Position numbers and translations under genes: made by a program. From positions 744,001 through 808,000 of the forward strand of contig OY782760.1 of NCBI GenBank assembly GCA_963678205.1: a stretch of DNA of 64,000 bases, in the 5' to 3' direction. Below, piece after piece: positions 63,287 through 64,000 of the stretch (position 1 is its first letter; every line of letters starts with the position of its first letter). The notes below the pieces were generated by a model, which saw only the letters and a program-made list of their open reading frames with translations, had not been told where the DNA came from and made no database searches. The stretch comes from G963556115 sp963678205. Its GTDB lineage: Bacteria > Planctomycetota > SZUA-567.

Positions 63287-64000
63287 ATGTTTGTTGAAGC
63301 CAGTCCGTCTGAGAGAGTGAAGAGAGTTAAAGGGGAAAAAAAAGTTGATCCTTATGATATTATAATTTTCGGTGCTTCCGGGGATCTTTGTCATCGAAAA
63401 ATCATGCCTGCTCTTTTTCACCTTTATTCGCTTGGGGAACTTGCTCAGGGTTCAAGGATAATAGGTTATGCGCGAAGAAATTACACTGATGTTGAGTTTC
63501 GCGATTCAATTTGTCAACGTCTAAAAGAGTTTTCTACTAGTTTTACTGACGAGTTATGGTCGGGTTTTTCAGAGATGTTGGATTATTTTTCTGGAGAGTA
63601 TGAGAGTGTAGAATCTTTTTTAAAATTTAAAGAATTTCTTGGTGCATCAAATTTTAATAAAGGCAGAATTTTCTATCTTGCGACTCCTCCTGCAGTATTT
63701 AGACCTGTAGTAGATTCTCTTCATTCAGCAGGGCTTCTTAGTGGTAATTTAACTGGGGAGAGAGCTAGAGTAATTATTGAAAAGCCCTTTGGTGTAAACC
63801 TTGAAACGGCATTTGAATTAAACAAATTTCTGCATAGTAAGCTTGATGAAAAGCAGATATACAGGATTGATCATTATCTGGGTAAGAATACGGTACAAAA
63901 TTTACTTTTTTTCAGATTTGCCAATGCAATATTTGAACCACTATGGAATAGGAATCAGATCTCACATGTAACTATTACTTCTACTGAATTTATTGGTGTT
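63287..64000 (+). CDS. zwf: Glucose-6-phosphate 1-dehydrogenase, 5' part (runs off the window)
   Basis: 238 codons visible, no stop before the edge. First step of the oxidative pentose phosphate route. NADP loop IIFGASGDLCHRKIMPALF at about residues 28-46; IGYARR, then IEKPFG and the substrate-site RIDHYLGKNTVQN. ATG 63287 has AAGGTGA 6 nt upstream. The N-terminus has about 20 basic residues before the Rossmann strand, longer than E. coli Zwf. The C-terminal half is outside. Confidence 0.95.
   Translation, partial: MFVEASPSERVKRVKGEKKVDPYDIIIFGASGDLCHRKIMPALFHLYSLGELAQGSRIIGYARRNYTDVEFRDSICQRLKEFSTSFTDELWSGFSEMLDYFSGEYESVESFLKFKEFLGASNFNKGRIFYLATPPAVFRPVVDSLHSAGLLSGNLTGERARVIIEKPFGVNLETAFELNKFLHSKLDEKQIYRIDHYLGKNTVQNLLFFRFANAIFEPLWNRNQISHVTITSTEFIGV

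Noticed and set aside
1..64000. CRISPR array, prophage, defence island or secondary-metabolite cluster
   Set aside because: No regularly spaced repeats, no phage structural or integrase genes, no restriction, Cas or synthase genes were found.

Overview
The window is an AT-rich (roughly one third G+C by eye) chromosomal segment of a diderm bacterium. It carries lipid A-type acyltransferase, heptosyltransferase and outer-membrane porin genes, sigma-54 with a GAFTGA-type activator, and several very large secreted TPR/DUF3857/transglutaminase-like proteins. Its PheT lacks the usual tRNA-binding B2 domain, it has a DUF6485 mini-protein, and it pairs a PTS-IIA/CBS protein with an ion transporter. 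Together these point to the PVC superphylum, most likely Lentisphaerota or a close relative; that placement is inference from gene content. I see no prophage, insertion sequence or CRISPR array. Most of the window is ordinary, tightly packed housekeeping DNA.

Layout. 1-595 (-) is the N-terminal part of rpoN; 766-2229 is a porin. 2472-5819 is a run of purC, a lipid A-type acyltransferase, thiL and tsaE, followed by a DUF523/DUF1722 protein. 7018-8759 (-) is a NemR-like TetR repressor with an Old Yellow Enzyme and two copies of a putative operator. 9150-9226 is tRNA-Val(GAC), then about 575 bp of non-coding, hairpin-rich DNA. 9803-16594 is the translation block thrS-infC-rpmI-rplT-pheS-pheT, with infC very probably starting at AUU. 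16693-23155 holds a giant secreted TPR/transglutaminase-like protein, waaF, hemC and an RnfG-like FMN protein. A CehA/McbA-like protein (-) follows. 25195-32440 holds an STN-like secreted protein, a 1116-aa hybrid kinase, dprA, an archaemetzincin lipoprotein and trpS.

32441-33133 is a busy intergenic region: a 21-bp-stem terminator, an unlisted 46-aa Cys-rich gene, and a candidate small RNA with two poly-C tracts. 33134-40536 holds a second giant transglutaminase protein, an Fe-S aldo/keto reductase, a DegT aminotransferase and an amidohydrolase. 40586-46636 (-) holds tpx, a VOC protein, an AraC regulator, a U32/DUF3656 protein and a NifA-like sigma-54 activator. 47085-48569 is a heavily decayed C69 dipeptidase pseudogene. 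48630-60843 (-) holds mnmD, aroE, a small membrane protein, an SLC13/ArsB-type transporter with its IIA-CBS partner, a UvrD/PcrA helicase, a basic-tailed unknown protein and a third giant protein with two transglutaminase-like cores. 61026-64000 holds a MetH-activation-domain protein, a queuosine-tRNA mannosyltransferase homologue (DUF3524), folK and the 5' part of zwf.

The most distinctive signals are: the candidate poly-C small RNA next to a gene with G7/G8 tracts; degenerate active sites in several paralogous proteins (one pseudo-kinase module, two dead transglutaminase cores, one metal-less CehA-like protein); the AUU infC start; a tRNA-Val with C33; and structured leaders around the translation operon. 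No clearly new multi-gene system is evident.
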